Positions 41,856 to 52,755 of a DNA stretch of 64,000 nucleotides are shown in pieces. Below the pieces are notes generated by a model. That model did no database searches, was not told the origin of the DNA, and saw nothing but the letters and a program-made list of their open reading frames with translations. The stretch comes from Adiantum capillus-veneris (Eukaryota > Streptophyta > Polypodiopsida > Polypodiales > Pteridaceae). Position numbers and translations under genes: made by a program. The DNA lies in contig CM043969.1 in the NCBI GenBank assembly GCA_014529385.2, positions 30,214,946 through 30,278,945 on the forward strand. The letters are read 5' to 3'. Within the stretch, counting starts at the first letter, position 1. Each line of letters opens with the position of its first letter.

Positions 41856-42658
41856 CTTAATTCAAGAGAACCAGATTTGGGCATACATATCGACCAAGGC
41901 ATTGCCTCCATGACATCATTTCCCAATATCCCTTGACTACGAATATCACGGTGAATTATGCTTCCACCTTGTGTGTTGAATGCCACCACAACCTTCGGGA
42001 TGCAAGTATCAGTGATTGCATTTGATGAAAGACCTTCCCTTGCATTTGGTTAAAACAGCTGACGTTTCTAAGCTGCAACCCTTTTGGCATAATACGCAAT
42101 CATTGCATTCCAAAACCTAGAAGGAAGACAAAAACTCATAGCTGAGACACGAACCGGGCCGACCGGTTCAGTACGGAACCGGCCTCTCGGTGAATCTTTA
42201 ACGGCCAATATCTTGGCAACCGGAACTGTGATCACTCATCTAAAAAGACAGACCTACTCCACAAAGTGAGCACTTCGAGCCCCTGCATTCATTTCATTTA
42301 TGTCCCCTCAACTCCAATTGCCCAATCCGGTACGGATCTGCAATCGACTTAAACTTCAAACTGCCATAACTTTTTCATCGTAGCTCCAATCGATGAGCCG
42401 TAAAGACAAAACGGTAGAGCACTTCGACCATTGCAATTCTAGATCATAAACTCACATATGTGCTCACTTAAATCATAGATGTTTTTAGCATCATTAAGAC
42501 ATGTGTTGGCCCATTTAGCCGCATTTGACATACATTCAGCATTAAACTTGGCCTATTATTAGGTCCTAGTCACTAACCATTAATAAAGTAAGCTCCAAAT
42601 AAGCTTGATGTGAATTTTTTTGGCATCTTTCTAAGCATGGGAGTGAAGGTGCATGACA
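41856..42658 (-). repeat. direct repeat flanking E8, left copy
   Basis: About 800 bp similar to 45096-45886 from CTTAATTCAAGAGAACCA to ...CATGGGAG(T/C)GAA. On the minus strand it starts TGTCATGCACC right after a polypurine tract (42659-42675), which suggests a 3' LTR. The other end has no CA terminus and runs into protease sequence, so LTR status is unproven. Confidence 0.6.
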
Positions 42659-42675
42659 TCCACCCCCTCTGAACC
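42659..42675 (-). other. polypurine tract of E8 (tentative)
   Basis: The minus strand reads GGTTCAGAGGGGGTGGA, then TGTCATG. Its composition and place fit a plus-strand primer for the E8 block. Confidence 0.6.
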
Positions 42676-43248
42676 TTCACAGCCTCTGGTCTGTGCCAAC
42701 TGCACTTCAATCTGCACCTGCTACAGGTACCTTTAGCTTTTTTCCATCATCAGACTCATGCAACTGGTAAACATATGAAAAATGAAATAAGACTTATACC
42801 CTATCATCAATATTGTAGCTTAATTATTAGGTAGCTGCCCATCAAAAATCTTTGAATTGCATCTGCCGTATCTTCAAAGAATTAAATTAAATAGATAACA
42901 TGTTTAGTGAACCCTGCCAGACTCAAGTTCTTCAGTTAATGATGCACACGGCTTGACCATTAAGCTCGTTTTAAGGAACCCTGTCAAGCACAAGTATGCC
43001 TTACTCTGTCTACACACGGAATGGCCGTCAAGTCCTTTACCTTAAGTTCTGGTAGCAAAACAAACTCAAAAGATGTGAAGATACTTCATCAATTGTCCAA
43101 AGAAGTCAACTGGAAGCCAGCCATGTAATCTTATTGAACGCATAATCAAAAACTCTTCTGACTTAGCATAGATCTAGAAAAAAAAACCTTGTGCCATGCA
43201 ACCTGCTACAACAGATAACTGGTACTCTTCAAATCTGCAATTGGCACT
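42676..43248 (-). other. E8 3' untranslated stretch
   Basis: Non-coding sequence between the stop of the acidic-membrane ORF and the putative polypurine tract. No motif or ORF of note. Confidence 0.6.
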
Positions 43249-45054
43249 TTAGTAGTCCCCAGGATCAAACAAGAAACCAATGACTTTCCCTATTGTGAGC
43301 ATTCCTTTAAAAAATTTGTACCATCCTCCAGGATCATAGGGACAATACAAGAATTTCCAATCATCACAGAATAAACATAAATTATCCCACAAATCTTCAT
43401 GAACACCGCCTGGATCATATGGCATATAAAGTAACTGACAGCAATCATAGCTAGCATGATAACCTCCTGGGTCATAAGGTAGTAGAAGATCATATTTCAA
43501 GTATATTGCCTCTCCACAAACTTTCTCATAGCATAGCAACAAAAAGTCCCAAATTCCCATTATAGCAAAACCCAGAGGTAAAATGAATTCAATCACTATG
43601 GTTTCCAAAATATCAATCTGCATTTGTGAGTCATTGAATGCCATCACTTCATTTGATAACACAAACACTGCATGTATGCCTTCTCAGTAGGCACAAACTC
43701 CTCTAGAGCCTCATCCAAAAGAAACGTAAGCTCTTTATCATATGTTGCAAGATGTTCTTCACTATTCTTGCCACTAGGAACTCGAAATTCCTCTAGTGCA
43801 TCATCAAGCAGATCCATAAGGTCCATATCTTCCTCCTTGGAAGAACCACCTAGTTTGTGAGTGGTATCACAAGAAACCTCATCGCTTGTTTCATACATAG
43901 GATTGAATTGTTCTGGCAGCTTCACATTCCCATTCAAATATCTTTCCACTTCAATAGCACAAGTCTCAACGTGCATTACAAAGATAGCATCAATTGCTTT
44001 TTCCATATCATCATCATAGAAAACCCTGACACATGTAGCAGTCATAGACTGATCATCATCATGCACCCCCTCTAAATATGCATCTCCATAATCATAATCA
44101 TAATCTTTGTCTGGGTTTACATCAAATGCATATGGATCAGTATCAAATACATCTGCATCATCACCAGTGTCTTGAAATGCAGCCATAGACATAAAACCCT
44201 CTTGCATAGCATTAGCTAAAACAATTGCTTTTGCATGTATTGTTGCATAAGCATTCTCTTCATGGTCTACACCCAAAGAGCACTCCAAATGGGCATCTAC
44301 ATCACATATTGACTCTGACAAACAAACATGTTGCTTGATCATTGTTAGTGGCTATCCTTGCATGCATAGCATGCATTGGCTCTGAGAAACCTGTTTCCTC
44401 ATTTATTTCACTTTGAGAGGATATGACTACATCCACAAAGTCACATTTTCTTTGAAATAAATAAGTCAATCCCAATCGAGCATAAGTTGTATCCACCATG
44501 AAATCATCACTTGCATGCAACAATGATTTGTCTTCCAGAAGACATGCATCGGTAACAACTTCTAGCTTAGCTCGGATAGAACTCTGACCACATGTACGAC
44601 ATGCTTTTTGCATTAAAATAGATGGCTCCTCATCTTGTGTGCTTTCAATCTGTTGAAGCTCTAGGTCTTCACTAAATAAGAACCCCTGTATGATTGCTTC
44701 TGCAAAAGCATCCCAATTGTCTGCACGAGTTCTTGCAAGAACTTGAATTTGATCCTTAATATGATCACACACAAGCTGCTCAAATTCTGCAATCATCTAA
44801 ACGTCTGGCACTTTTTGACGCTTCATTTTCTACTCGTAACACTCTAGGTAACCTTTTGGATCATATTCACCATCAAAGATTGATCTCTCATCGTATACTG
44901 CATCCAATGCTGCATTCAAAGCTTCTTTTATCTGCTCCTTTGTCATCATGGCTTCTACTTCAATCACTACTCCTTGCATCACTTGCATCATCTTGGAAAA
45001 ATTTGGAACTCCTGACTCGCCACCCATCAAAAACATGTGTGATGAATTCTTCAA
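43249..45054 (-). pseudogene. E8 acidic-membrane-DPG ORF (3' ORF)
   Basis: Frames 44830-45054, 44302-44796, 43644-44342 and 43249-43668 run in sequence with two stops and about two frameshifts. The N-terminal part has GYLECYE, RQKVPDV and NWDAFAEAIIQGFLF, matching E7 (FIACYEAEM, NVPKDR, RWEYFAEEFIYES). A very acidic middle (DYDYDYGDAYLEGVHDDDQ) matches E7 (DMDYSEGVHQEDD). The C-terminal 139 codons have a hydrophobic segment (IVIEFILPLGFAIMGIWDFLL) and then PYDPGG three times and a final FDPGDY-stop, spaced 19 to 27 residues. No known family is recognised; an envelope-like or particle-membrane role is an inference. Confidence 0.75.
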
Positions 45055-45095
45055 ATAATCTCTTTACCTTCTCTGGGATCTCCATCTGCATCTCC

Positions 45096-45886
45096 CTTAA
45101 TTCAAGAGAACCACATTTGGGCGTACATATCAAACAAGGCATTGCCTCCATGACATCATTTCCCAACATCCCTTGACTAGGAATATCACGGTGAATTCTG
45201 CTGCCACCTTGTGTGTCGAACGCCACCACAACCTTCACGATGCAAGTATCAGTGATTGCTTTTGGTGAAAGACCTTCCCTCGCATTTGGTTAAAACAATC
45301 GGCGTTTCTAAGCCGCAGCCCTTTTGCCATAATCCGTAGTCATGGCATTCCAAAACGTAGACGGAAGATAAAAACTCCCAGCTGAGACACCAACTGAGCC
45401 GTCCGGTCTAGTATGGAATCGGCCCCAGGTGAATCTTTAACAGCCAATATCTTGGCGACCAAAACTCTGATCACTGATCTGTAGAGACAGACACGCTCCA
45501 CAAAGTGAGCACTTTAGGCCCTTGCATTCATTTCATTTTTGTACCCTCAACTGCAATTGCCCAATCCGGTAGGGATCTGCAATCAACTTAAACTTCAAAC
45601 TGCCATAACTTTTTCACCATGGCTCCAATCGACGAGCCATAAAGACAGGCCGATAGAGTACTTCAAGCACTGTAGTTCTAGATTTTAAAATCACATTTGT
45701 GCTCACTTTAAGCATAGCCCTTTTTAGCATCATTAAGACATGTGTTGGCCCATTCAACCACATTTGACATACATTCGGCATTAAACTTGGCCTATTATCA
45801 AGTCCTAGTCACTGACCATTAATCAAGTAAGCTTGATGTGCATTTTGTTGGCATCTTTATTAGCATGGGAGCGAAGCTGCAGGACA
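45096..45886 (-). repeat. direct repeat flanking E8, right copy
   Basis: Partner of 41856-42658. In minus view it starts TGTCCTGCAGC, and its last 200 bp encode a block with VAFDTQGGSRIHRDIPSQG and LGNDVMEAMP, which is also coded in the left copy. Here this block is joined directly to the acidic-membrane ORF instead of the ILGIPW protease half. Confidence 0.6.
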
Positions 45887-45930
45887 ACGTAGGCTTCATC
45901 TGTGCAGTTTCTTTCTAGGAAATATTCTTC

Positions 45931-46468
45931 TTATCTTAAGCTTCCACTTTTTGAAGCTCCGCACATCCAAATAGGAGTGTCTTTGTTTAACCGGGATGGG
46001 AGTTTAATTTCAGCCGAATAGACTGAATCAAGCTCTTGGATGGGTGTTTTCAAGACATCTCTATAAGTGTGATCTTTTAAATTGACTCTTGTTATACATC
46101 CCACCACTTGCTTCAAGTACAGATAGGTGTTCCCCCAATCTTGGATAAGTTGTACCTGTCGCATGAAAGGTCTTCCCAATATGATTTCATAGTTGATTTT
46201 TTTTCCCAAAGTCTACTATGGAAAAAGTGTGTTGATATTCAATTCCATAGGAATTGACTATCACTTTTTCAAGCAGTACTAGTGTTCTCTCAATGTGTCC
46301 GTCAGCCAACTGCAATTTCATTCGAGTTTGTCTAATGGCTGGTTGTCCCCAGGATTCCCATACTGCTTTAGTGGCTATGGCTATGCCAGCTCCACTATCC
46401 AGTATTGCCATGGTTTCAATATCATTATATTTCACCGGGGGGGCTGGCGTTCCCTTCTTCCCCTTCAT
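45931..46468 (-). pseudogene. protease of E5
   Basis: Frame 46187-46468 has the active-site block AILDSGAGIAIATKAVW (Asp-Ser-Gly) and frame 45931-46209 has YEIILGRPFMRQVQLIQDWG (flap region). They are separated by a frameshift in a T run at about 46196-46204. A complete retropepsin-like domain is present in two frames. The E8 block starts about 45 bp downstream. Confidence 0.85.
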
Positions 46469-46586
46469 AATATTCTCCGACCTTGTTCATAGGAATTGAT
46501 TGAATCTCTTTGTTTTCCATTTTATTTTTCAATTTTTCCAAATTCTTAGAGATGAACCCTGTTATCCCCACCTTGTCTAGGGTTTT

Positions 46587-47376
46587 CTATAAATCATTCC
46601 ACAAGTATGGTCTGAGTTTTAATAGTTCTCCCAAAGTAAGAGTGCATTGGATGGGTGTAGACATGATTGAATGAATGTTGTCTACTTCTAGGGTCTGTTC
46701 AGCTCTTTTTACTTGAGTGGTCTTGCAAAAGATGGATTCATCTTCATTATCTCCCAAGTAAGAAGGTAATCCTTTTAATGTCAATGGTTTAGACAATCCT
46801 AAAGTTTCCGATCCGCAATCCCCGTACAAGGATTATAAATCCATATTCATATCAAAAGGTAGGTTATCCAGCCAGATTTCCTCTATAGGAGCTGACTTTA
46901 AAGTTAGGCTCCCATCATTGATCTCTCTCACTTTTTCCCATAAGTGTCATGGCCAGTCTTCCTCTATAAATGGAATTCTGTCTAAGGCATCTTCGTTGTC
47001 TGGCACTATAAGATCTGGTTCATTTGTTTCAAGGTGGGGTTCTTCCACCACATCGGATTTCGCTTTCGTTCCTTCTACCGCAAGCTCTTCAGGTTTTGCA
47101 AAACTTTCAAGCTTGGGTTTTTTGTTTATCCAACATTTCTTGCATGATTCTTACCAAATTTTGATAAGCTTCCAGCTTTGTTGCTTCCATGTCTGGAGAT
47201 GAATCTTTTTTCCACTTGTTTTCCATGTTTTGGTCTGCTTTAAGTCCTGCTTGGTAGGCTTCCAAGGCAGCACTAATAGGCTCAAAAATTTTATCAACCA
47301 GAATGGATCCTCCAGATTTCACGGTTATTTCCTTGAATTCACTACCAATTTCTTTCAACTTGTCCTGGGCTAGCAT
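46587..47376 (-). pseudogene. gag-protease region of E5
   Basis: Frames 47107-47376 (helical, EPISAALEAYQAGLKADQN, EAYQNLVRIMQEML) and 46587-46829 (TLTLGELLKLRPYLWNDL). Between them a block with LWEKVREINDGSLTLKSAP matches element A at about 53755-53815 (LWETIKNRKDDRATL). Function unknown; probably part of the gag polyprotein. Confidence 0.65.
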
Positions 47377-47524
47377 TTTTTCTTTCTCTTTTGGTCCCGT
47401 TTTTTTTGTTTTCTCATCTCATATCTTTTGCTTCTGCTCCTTTTGATTCTTTGAGAAGAAACTTTTGTGTTCTCCGAATCATCAGACAAGTTGTGTTTCT
47501 TTTTCTTTGCTTGGCCTCTAGTGA

Positions 47525-47824
47525 TTACCTTGATTGGAACCGTATGGGTTCACTCTCTGATGAGGTACTAGGCATCACCTGGACTACGTTTACGACAATT
47601 TTCCCTTTGTTCAAAGGATTCTTAGGAAAATATTTTGAAAAGTGTCCTCTTTTTTTGCAACATTGTATGCAATAGGCTTCAATTGCTTTGAGTTTTTTGT
47701 CAGGCTCTGGACATTCGTTCTTCCAATGGTCGTCAGCACCATAGTTATGAAAGTTTCCTATTCTAGGCTTCATCATGGGTCTTCCCATGGGAGGTCTAAC
47801 ACCTTGATTAGCTACATAATACAT
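47525..47824 (-). pseudogene. zinc-knuckle region of E5 gag
   Basis: 99 codons with two Cys/His clusters. The first is degenerate (NYGADDHWKNEC). The second, CIQCCKKRGHFSKYFPKNP, has its last Cys changed to Phe. Element A has the matching pair (CYVCGGNHWPRGC and CLECGVTHLIPNYPKHP). It would package RNA if intact. Confidence 0.75.
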
Positions 47825-48229
47825 CAGTGCTAGCTCTCGTGGAGCATAGGTCGCGGTTTCTCACATTGGTGGTGGATGTGGACTATACCAATCTCCCTCT
47901 ACCATTATCTGTAGATGGACTAGGCCATGCATAGGGGTGTAGCGGGCACTAATGCTTGTTCATCTATGACTCCTTCAGAGTGCATGTACTTTACAGGCAC
48001 TGCATTATGTCATGGATACAGAGGTTGTTGTCCCAACACAGGTTGAGGCCTTTTCATACCCATTGGTGGTCTTTGAGCTTGGGCCATATTAGGATGATAT
48101 CTGTACATGGGTTGTCCTTGTGGCCTCATGGGCACGTACTGAATATTCCCATCATACTTTGGTATGAAGTAGCACTCCTGGGTCGCATGGCTGGTCCACT
48201 TACCCTCAATTTCACACCACTTTTGTGGC

Positions 48230-49076
48230 CTAATTGGTTGTCCCTGTGGAGGTATCCCTTGTCATGGTCCTCTCATAGGTGTTTATCATGTCGTTCATCC
48301 TTTTTAGCATATCTTCTATGGCTGAGAGTGGTGCCGCAACAGCCATTCTCACTTGTGTTGGTTTTTTGGATACTGTTTTCTTGCTTTGGCTATCCTTAGG
48401 GACATATTCTTTGCTGAATATCTCGCAATTGTCTCCTAGGTAAATCGCATCAGACACACAGGCTTCCAGGGTTGTATGCTTTTTCCTCTAGAGTATAGCA
48501 TGAAGTTCTTTGTTTAGCAGTCCTTCTAGAAATAAAGATACAAGTCGTTCTTCTGCAGGTATCTCCATCTCTGAGAATCTGGCAATGTATTGTTTCATTC
48601 GAGTTGCACAATCCCTAACAGACTCCCCATATTTCTATTTAAAGCTGTAGATTTGAGCTATTGTATTATGTTTAATCCCCGTTTTGGAACAAGCAGCTAC
48701 AAATCCTTGAGCTAATCTGTTCAAGTCCATGATTGACCTTGGTGGAATGTTTTGGAACCATGTTAAAGATTGCCTTCTAATGTCATCCAAACCCCTCGAA
48801 TTGAGTATGGAAATCGAATATACGCTTTTCTCTGAGCACTTGCTTAAAGCTTGCTAAGTGGTCATAGGGATCCCCTGATCCAGTGTATTTACTGACCCAT
48901 TTTTGAAAATCAGCTGGTCTGATATGTCTATTTGGTTCAACTCCAGGTCTTCTGGGAGTTGGTCCTGTTCCGAGTCCTTCAAACCACTCGATTGGAAATA
49001 GTGACTTATGTAGCCTTGGATTGGCCTTAGTGTCACCCAGTTTTCTACGTGATGAGATGGTTTCTGGTTTTTTCAC
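48230..49076 (-). pseudogene. capsid region of E5 gag
   Basis: Contains FQKWVSKYTGSGDPYDHLASF, LREKRIFDFHTQFEGFG, GIKHNTIAQIYSFK-stop, RMKQYIARFSEMEIPAEE and VSDAIYLGDNCEIF, a retrotransposon gag core. It matches A at 28188-28789. Interrupted by stops at about 48640 and 48480. Confidence 0.8.
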
Positions 49077-49544
49077 ATTAATCTCAGATGATCTCTCACG
49101 ATGTTTCTTGTCCTTGCCCCAATATCCAATGCCGTATGGTATTAATACCCTTGGTATTTGGTTTGTTCTACCTCCTCATGAGTCATCATAAGAAAGTTGT
49201 TGTTATAACAATCCCTAAATAGGTAGGTTGGTAGGTCTCTTGATCCCTTATCTTTGATCTCAAAGATATAGATGATCTTCATGGCCAATAACTGTCCTGG
49301 TTTGGCATGGGAAGTCCACAAAAGATCTTTTTTGTTTCTATCTTTCTAACAGTAGACTCCGATCCTGGGATTATTCGTACTAAGCCATTTCAGTTGGTGG
49401 TCCTTCTTTTGTTGACATATCTAGGATTATAGTGTTGACTTCTAACCCCCATTTGTCTATCACATCAGGGTTTTTGACCTGTAAATACTGAGTTCCGTTT
49501 TGATCCATGTATATTTTTCCTTGTTTGTTTGCCCTAGCCTCTTC

Positions 49545-50048
49545 TTAGAACTCAATACCATGGTCATCAATGCGAATAGCATACTCCTCGTTAGGGTCCA
49601 AGTAAACCTGGGCTCCATGACGATTAGTCTTGTAAAAATACAGTATATGCTTATAGCGCACTGTCGTTCCGGTTTTTGAGTAAGTCGAGTAAGAAGAAAT
49701 TTCAGATGTTGAATCTAAAAAAGTGTCTAAGACCTCTTCAAGAAATGTGTGCAAGGAATTGCCTTGATTCATGCTTTCTTCGATAGATACTCTACTGGAG
49801 GTTTCTCCAAGTATGCCATGATTTCCTAGTACACGAAAAGATCTAAGGTTCATATAGACTTATGAAGCCCTGGATAGAGTACTCACCTTTGGATTGACTT
49901 GTCGTCCATTTCCACTCGATTCAATTGCACCTTTTGTCAAGCCATTGATTCCTCGTCTACAACCTGATTCCTGTACAAATTTAATCAAGTTATCTATTCT
50001 TCTATAAAGACAGTAGAGCTCTTGAGAACTCTCGTCATTGGTCTCTGT
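49545..50048 (-). pseudogene. N-terminal gag/leader ORF of E5
   Basis: From about 50048 the minus strand reads TNDESSQELYCLYRRIDNLI and then a frame at 49545-49853 with YKHILYFYKTNRHGAQVYLD and PNEEYAIRIDDHGIEF. It is separated from the capsid part by a poorly coding 470 bp. No domain recognised. It starts right where the palindromic leader ends. Confidence 0.55.
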
Positions 50049-50259
50049 GTATTACTTCAAATCGAGCTATGTGAGTCAAAATTTGACTTTCAAACTCGAA
50101 TTTTGCAGAATTCAAAGGTTTGATCTGCAATTTGGAAACTAAGTGTATCTATACCAATTTTGATCTGATTGAACCCAAAATTGCCATGTGGCTTTATATC
50201 ATGTTGTTCTATCATTGTATATGTTCAAAAGTAAAAAATGATGTCTCTAGATAGCAGAA

Positions 50260-51144
50260 GTAAATAATTGTGATTATTTACTTTTGTCAATTTTTTGCAC
50301 TTTTTTTTATAGATTTGGCAAGTATACAACTTGTTAGAGTCTTTGGGCAAATTTCAACAAGTTTGGACCAATTTTGATCAAGTTTATCAAACTGTTTGGT
50401 GTCCGCAGACTCTGATTTTAGAATCTAGCTTAAGTCTCACTTTTGGGATCCAAATTTCACAAAAATTGATTTGTGAGGTCTACTTGATGTGCTTGACCTT
50501 GTGGTATACTCAAATTTGCAAAATCATCAAGCTTTGAAGCAGATATAAATAATCATGATTATTTACTCCAAGTATACTTTTGCAATTTTTTGCCCCAACT
50601 TTGACACAGATCTGTTAAGCACCTTAAGTTAAGGTCACTAGCCAATTTTCATCAAGTTTGGGTAGTTTTTGGTCGAATGGTCATCAATTATCTGTCCGCA
50701 GACTAACTTTGCAATTTTAGTCACAAATTTCACTCCAGTGGTCCAAATCTTACCAAATTTGGTTTGTGGGCTTATTACAACATGGTGAAGCTAGTGGTAT
50801 GCAGACTTGGTCAAAAAAGTTGAAAAATAGGACAGATGTAAATAATCACGATTATTTACTTCTGACAAATTTTTGCCAGTTTTTGGTCAACTGAGCATAT
50901 ACACATGTTTATCACATCAACATAAGCCTATGAATCAAATTTCAACAATTTTGGACAAATGTTTTCCAAATTTATACTCAAGATTCAAAAAGTTAGTACA
51001 AACTTTAGTTTTTACCCAGTTTTTGCCAGTTTAGTGATCCAAATCTTTTGGGCCTTTACAAAAGGTATTTTTACACATGCAATGAGTCAATGATATGAAC
51101 CTTGGCCAATTTAGAGTAGATAGTTAATAATCGCGATTATTAAC
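50260..51144. repeat. palindromic tandem units, right block (E5 leader)
   Basis: Four copies of the 22-nt palindrome start at 50260, 50545, 50838 and 51123 (the last perfect, half-site GTTAATAATCG), spaced 285, 293 and 285 bp. Half-copies lie at about 51257 and 52161. Intervening unit sequence is diverged but shares phrases such as TTTTTGCCAGTTTTTGGTCAA. They lie between the PBS and gag on the minus strand. Confidence 0.88.
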
Positions 51145-51812
51145 TTTAGACTTGGGAGCACTTTTTTGCAATTTTCTCAAAGACAGTCTTTACATGATGT
51201 ATTTTACGCCTATGAAACAAGTCAAAACTTAATTTGGCCTAAAATGTCAAGAAAATATAAATAATCTAAGTTTTGGCCAACTCTTGAAATTTTTACCTCG
51301 AAGTGTCTTTGATCTTACCCACTGGTTCGTACAACTCTTAGGCTTACTCTCCAGTCGGATTGAGTGGATTCGAGTCTTTTCAAGCTATTTCTAGCCGTAG
51401 ACCTGAAATTTTGCAACTTCCAATAACAACTCACACTTGATTCTTTCTGAGAGAGCAATATATGAAATCCACCTCAGATCCTACTCCTAGATTCTTATGC
51501 AATGGGGTTGTGGAAAGTGTCCACAAACCCTCGTTTTCTTGTGTTTTTAATTTTTTCGAGAGTCTTGATCTTGATCTTAAGACTTGTCACGTCTATCAAT
51601 CATTCTCCAAATCCTAATCTAAATCTACAATCCTATAGTCCTAAAGGTACTCAGCAAGTACGATTACTTCCAAGCTACCTCTACACTGCAAAAGACGACA
51701 ATCTTAAGCTATGCAGTTTTTATAAGAAAGTTTTGAACTCTAGGTGAACCTAGAGGAAGTTGAAGGACAACTACACAAGAGGCGCGTGTTTTTCCCTAGT
51801 TTAGGTCTCTTT
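51145..51812 (-). other. E5 leader next to the primer-binding site
   Basis: About 670 bp between the palindromic array and the PBS; A/T-rich. No coding signal is visible apart from short chance ORFs. Confidence 0.55.
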
Positions 51813-51832
51813 GATCCCCGGCAGTGGCGTCA
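51813..51832 (-). other. E5 primer-binding site
   Basis: The minus strand reads TGACGCCACTGCCGGGGATC, two bases inside the LTR end. It closely resembles the plant gypsy PBS TGGCGCCGTTGCCGGGGA, attributed to tRNA-Asp, with a few substitutions. Confidence 0.7.
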
Positions 51833-51834
51833 AA

Positions 51835-52755
51835 TGTGGGACGCATGTCTAACCTCACCATCCTATCTTATTGCAGTATTAGCGAGAACCACGATCAATA
51901 TGTCAAACCATGGGACAAAGCTGACTGAACTAGTGCATAAAGGATACAAAGAGGTTGTCAATCTACTAGAAAACAACTAACAACTCGCATCTAACTCAAG
52001 CTACACTCAAGTGACTGAAATCACCAAAATTCAATCACTCATTGGCAAGCAAATCAAATCCGTTATAGCATCAAATGATATCCAAATCTAACAAAAAGTT
52101 TATAAGACCTAAGCACACATGCCTATGGTCTCAAACCCCACTTTAGATCAAGTTCCAAAATCGCGATTATTAACAGCAGTGGATTTTTGGCCTAGTCGTT
52201 TTCGACCCAGAATGCATCTAAATGCTTAGCAATGATGCCCCAATACCCCGCTTATGCTTAGTTTTTGATTTAAAAGTGTAAGTTCCTAGTTATGATGAAA
52301 TTAGGCCGCGGGTCAGCGATTGCAAAAGCTACGAAATACTGTGAATGGCTTACGTCAATGCGTAGAGCTCTTACCTGTGGTTGCAATGCAACAAACACAT
52401 TCGCAATGTGAAAACCGAAGAGGGAGTAGGAAGCGCGAGAATGAGAGAAGTGAGCGCTGCTAGCTCACGCTGTGTATTTCTTATCCAAAACTTATAAAAA
52501 ACTTACAAAAATTGGTTTTTATACCTTAGCCAAGGTTTTTGGGTGGTCAAAACTAATAATCTAGAGTTTTACCAAAGCTGGTAAATGACTGTCTGATACA
52601 ATCTGGAAGCTTGTAGCCTCGGCTCATTAATTACAAGGTTTATCCGAGAAAATAGGAGTTACAATATTTTTTATTTATCAAAATAATAAATTTTTTACAA
52701 GGAGAACTCCGAAAAATGGTGCAAAAATGGTGTCCGTGTTAACTTGCTGCTACCA
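51835..52755 (-). repeat. E5 5' LTR (about 921 bp)
   Basis: In minus view it starts TGGTAGCAGC, mutated from TGTTAGTAGC, and ends GCGTCCCACA just before the PBS. Only its first 162 bp are duplicated at 28790-28951. The extent to 51835 is inferred from the PBS and the CA end. Confidence 0.6.

Larger units (their letters stand above)
28790..52755 (-). mobile_element. E5: large gypsy element with gag-PR and ORF3, nested hosts inside
   Basis: Minus-strand element of about 24 kb including insertions. From right to left: 5' LTR (51835-52755), PBS (51813-51832), leader with palindromic repeats, gag and protease (50048-45931), the E8 block (about 41000-45886), a second palindrome-bearing spacer (38760-41000), ORF3 (38755 to about 36000 and 29365-28970, split by E4), polypurine tract and a 3' LTR stub (28790-28951). 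No RT or integrase remains. It is inferred to be one element because the two palindromic spacers match and the order gag-pol-ORF3 is seen in E4. Two separate related elements are the alternative. It inserted in the gag of A, its own relative. Confidence 0.65.

Noticed and set aside
43260-43500. DPGG motifs as an accident of polypurine tracts (GATCCNGGNGG)
   Set aside because: The encoded motif recurs with amino-acid context in one frame, with varied codons, and the true PPT candidate lies separately at 42659-42675. Not fully excluded for the E1 copy.
45931-46468. DSGA and ILGRPF blocks as a host pepsin-like protease
   Set aside because: Short retropepsin-sized domain, between gag and a pol deletion, with zinc knuckles upstream; it is retroelement protease.
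38941-51144. Regularly spaced palindromic repeats as a CRISPR array
   Set aside because: Spacing of about 285 bp, diverged similar spacers, plant retrotransposon setting and no cas genes exclude it.
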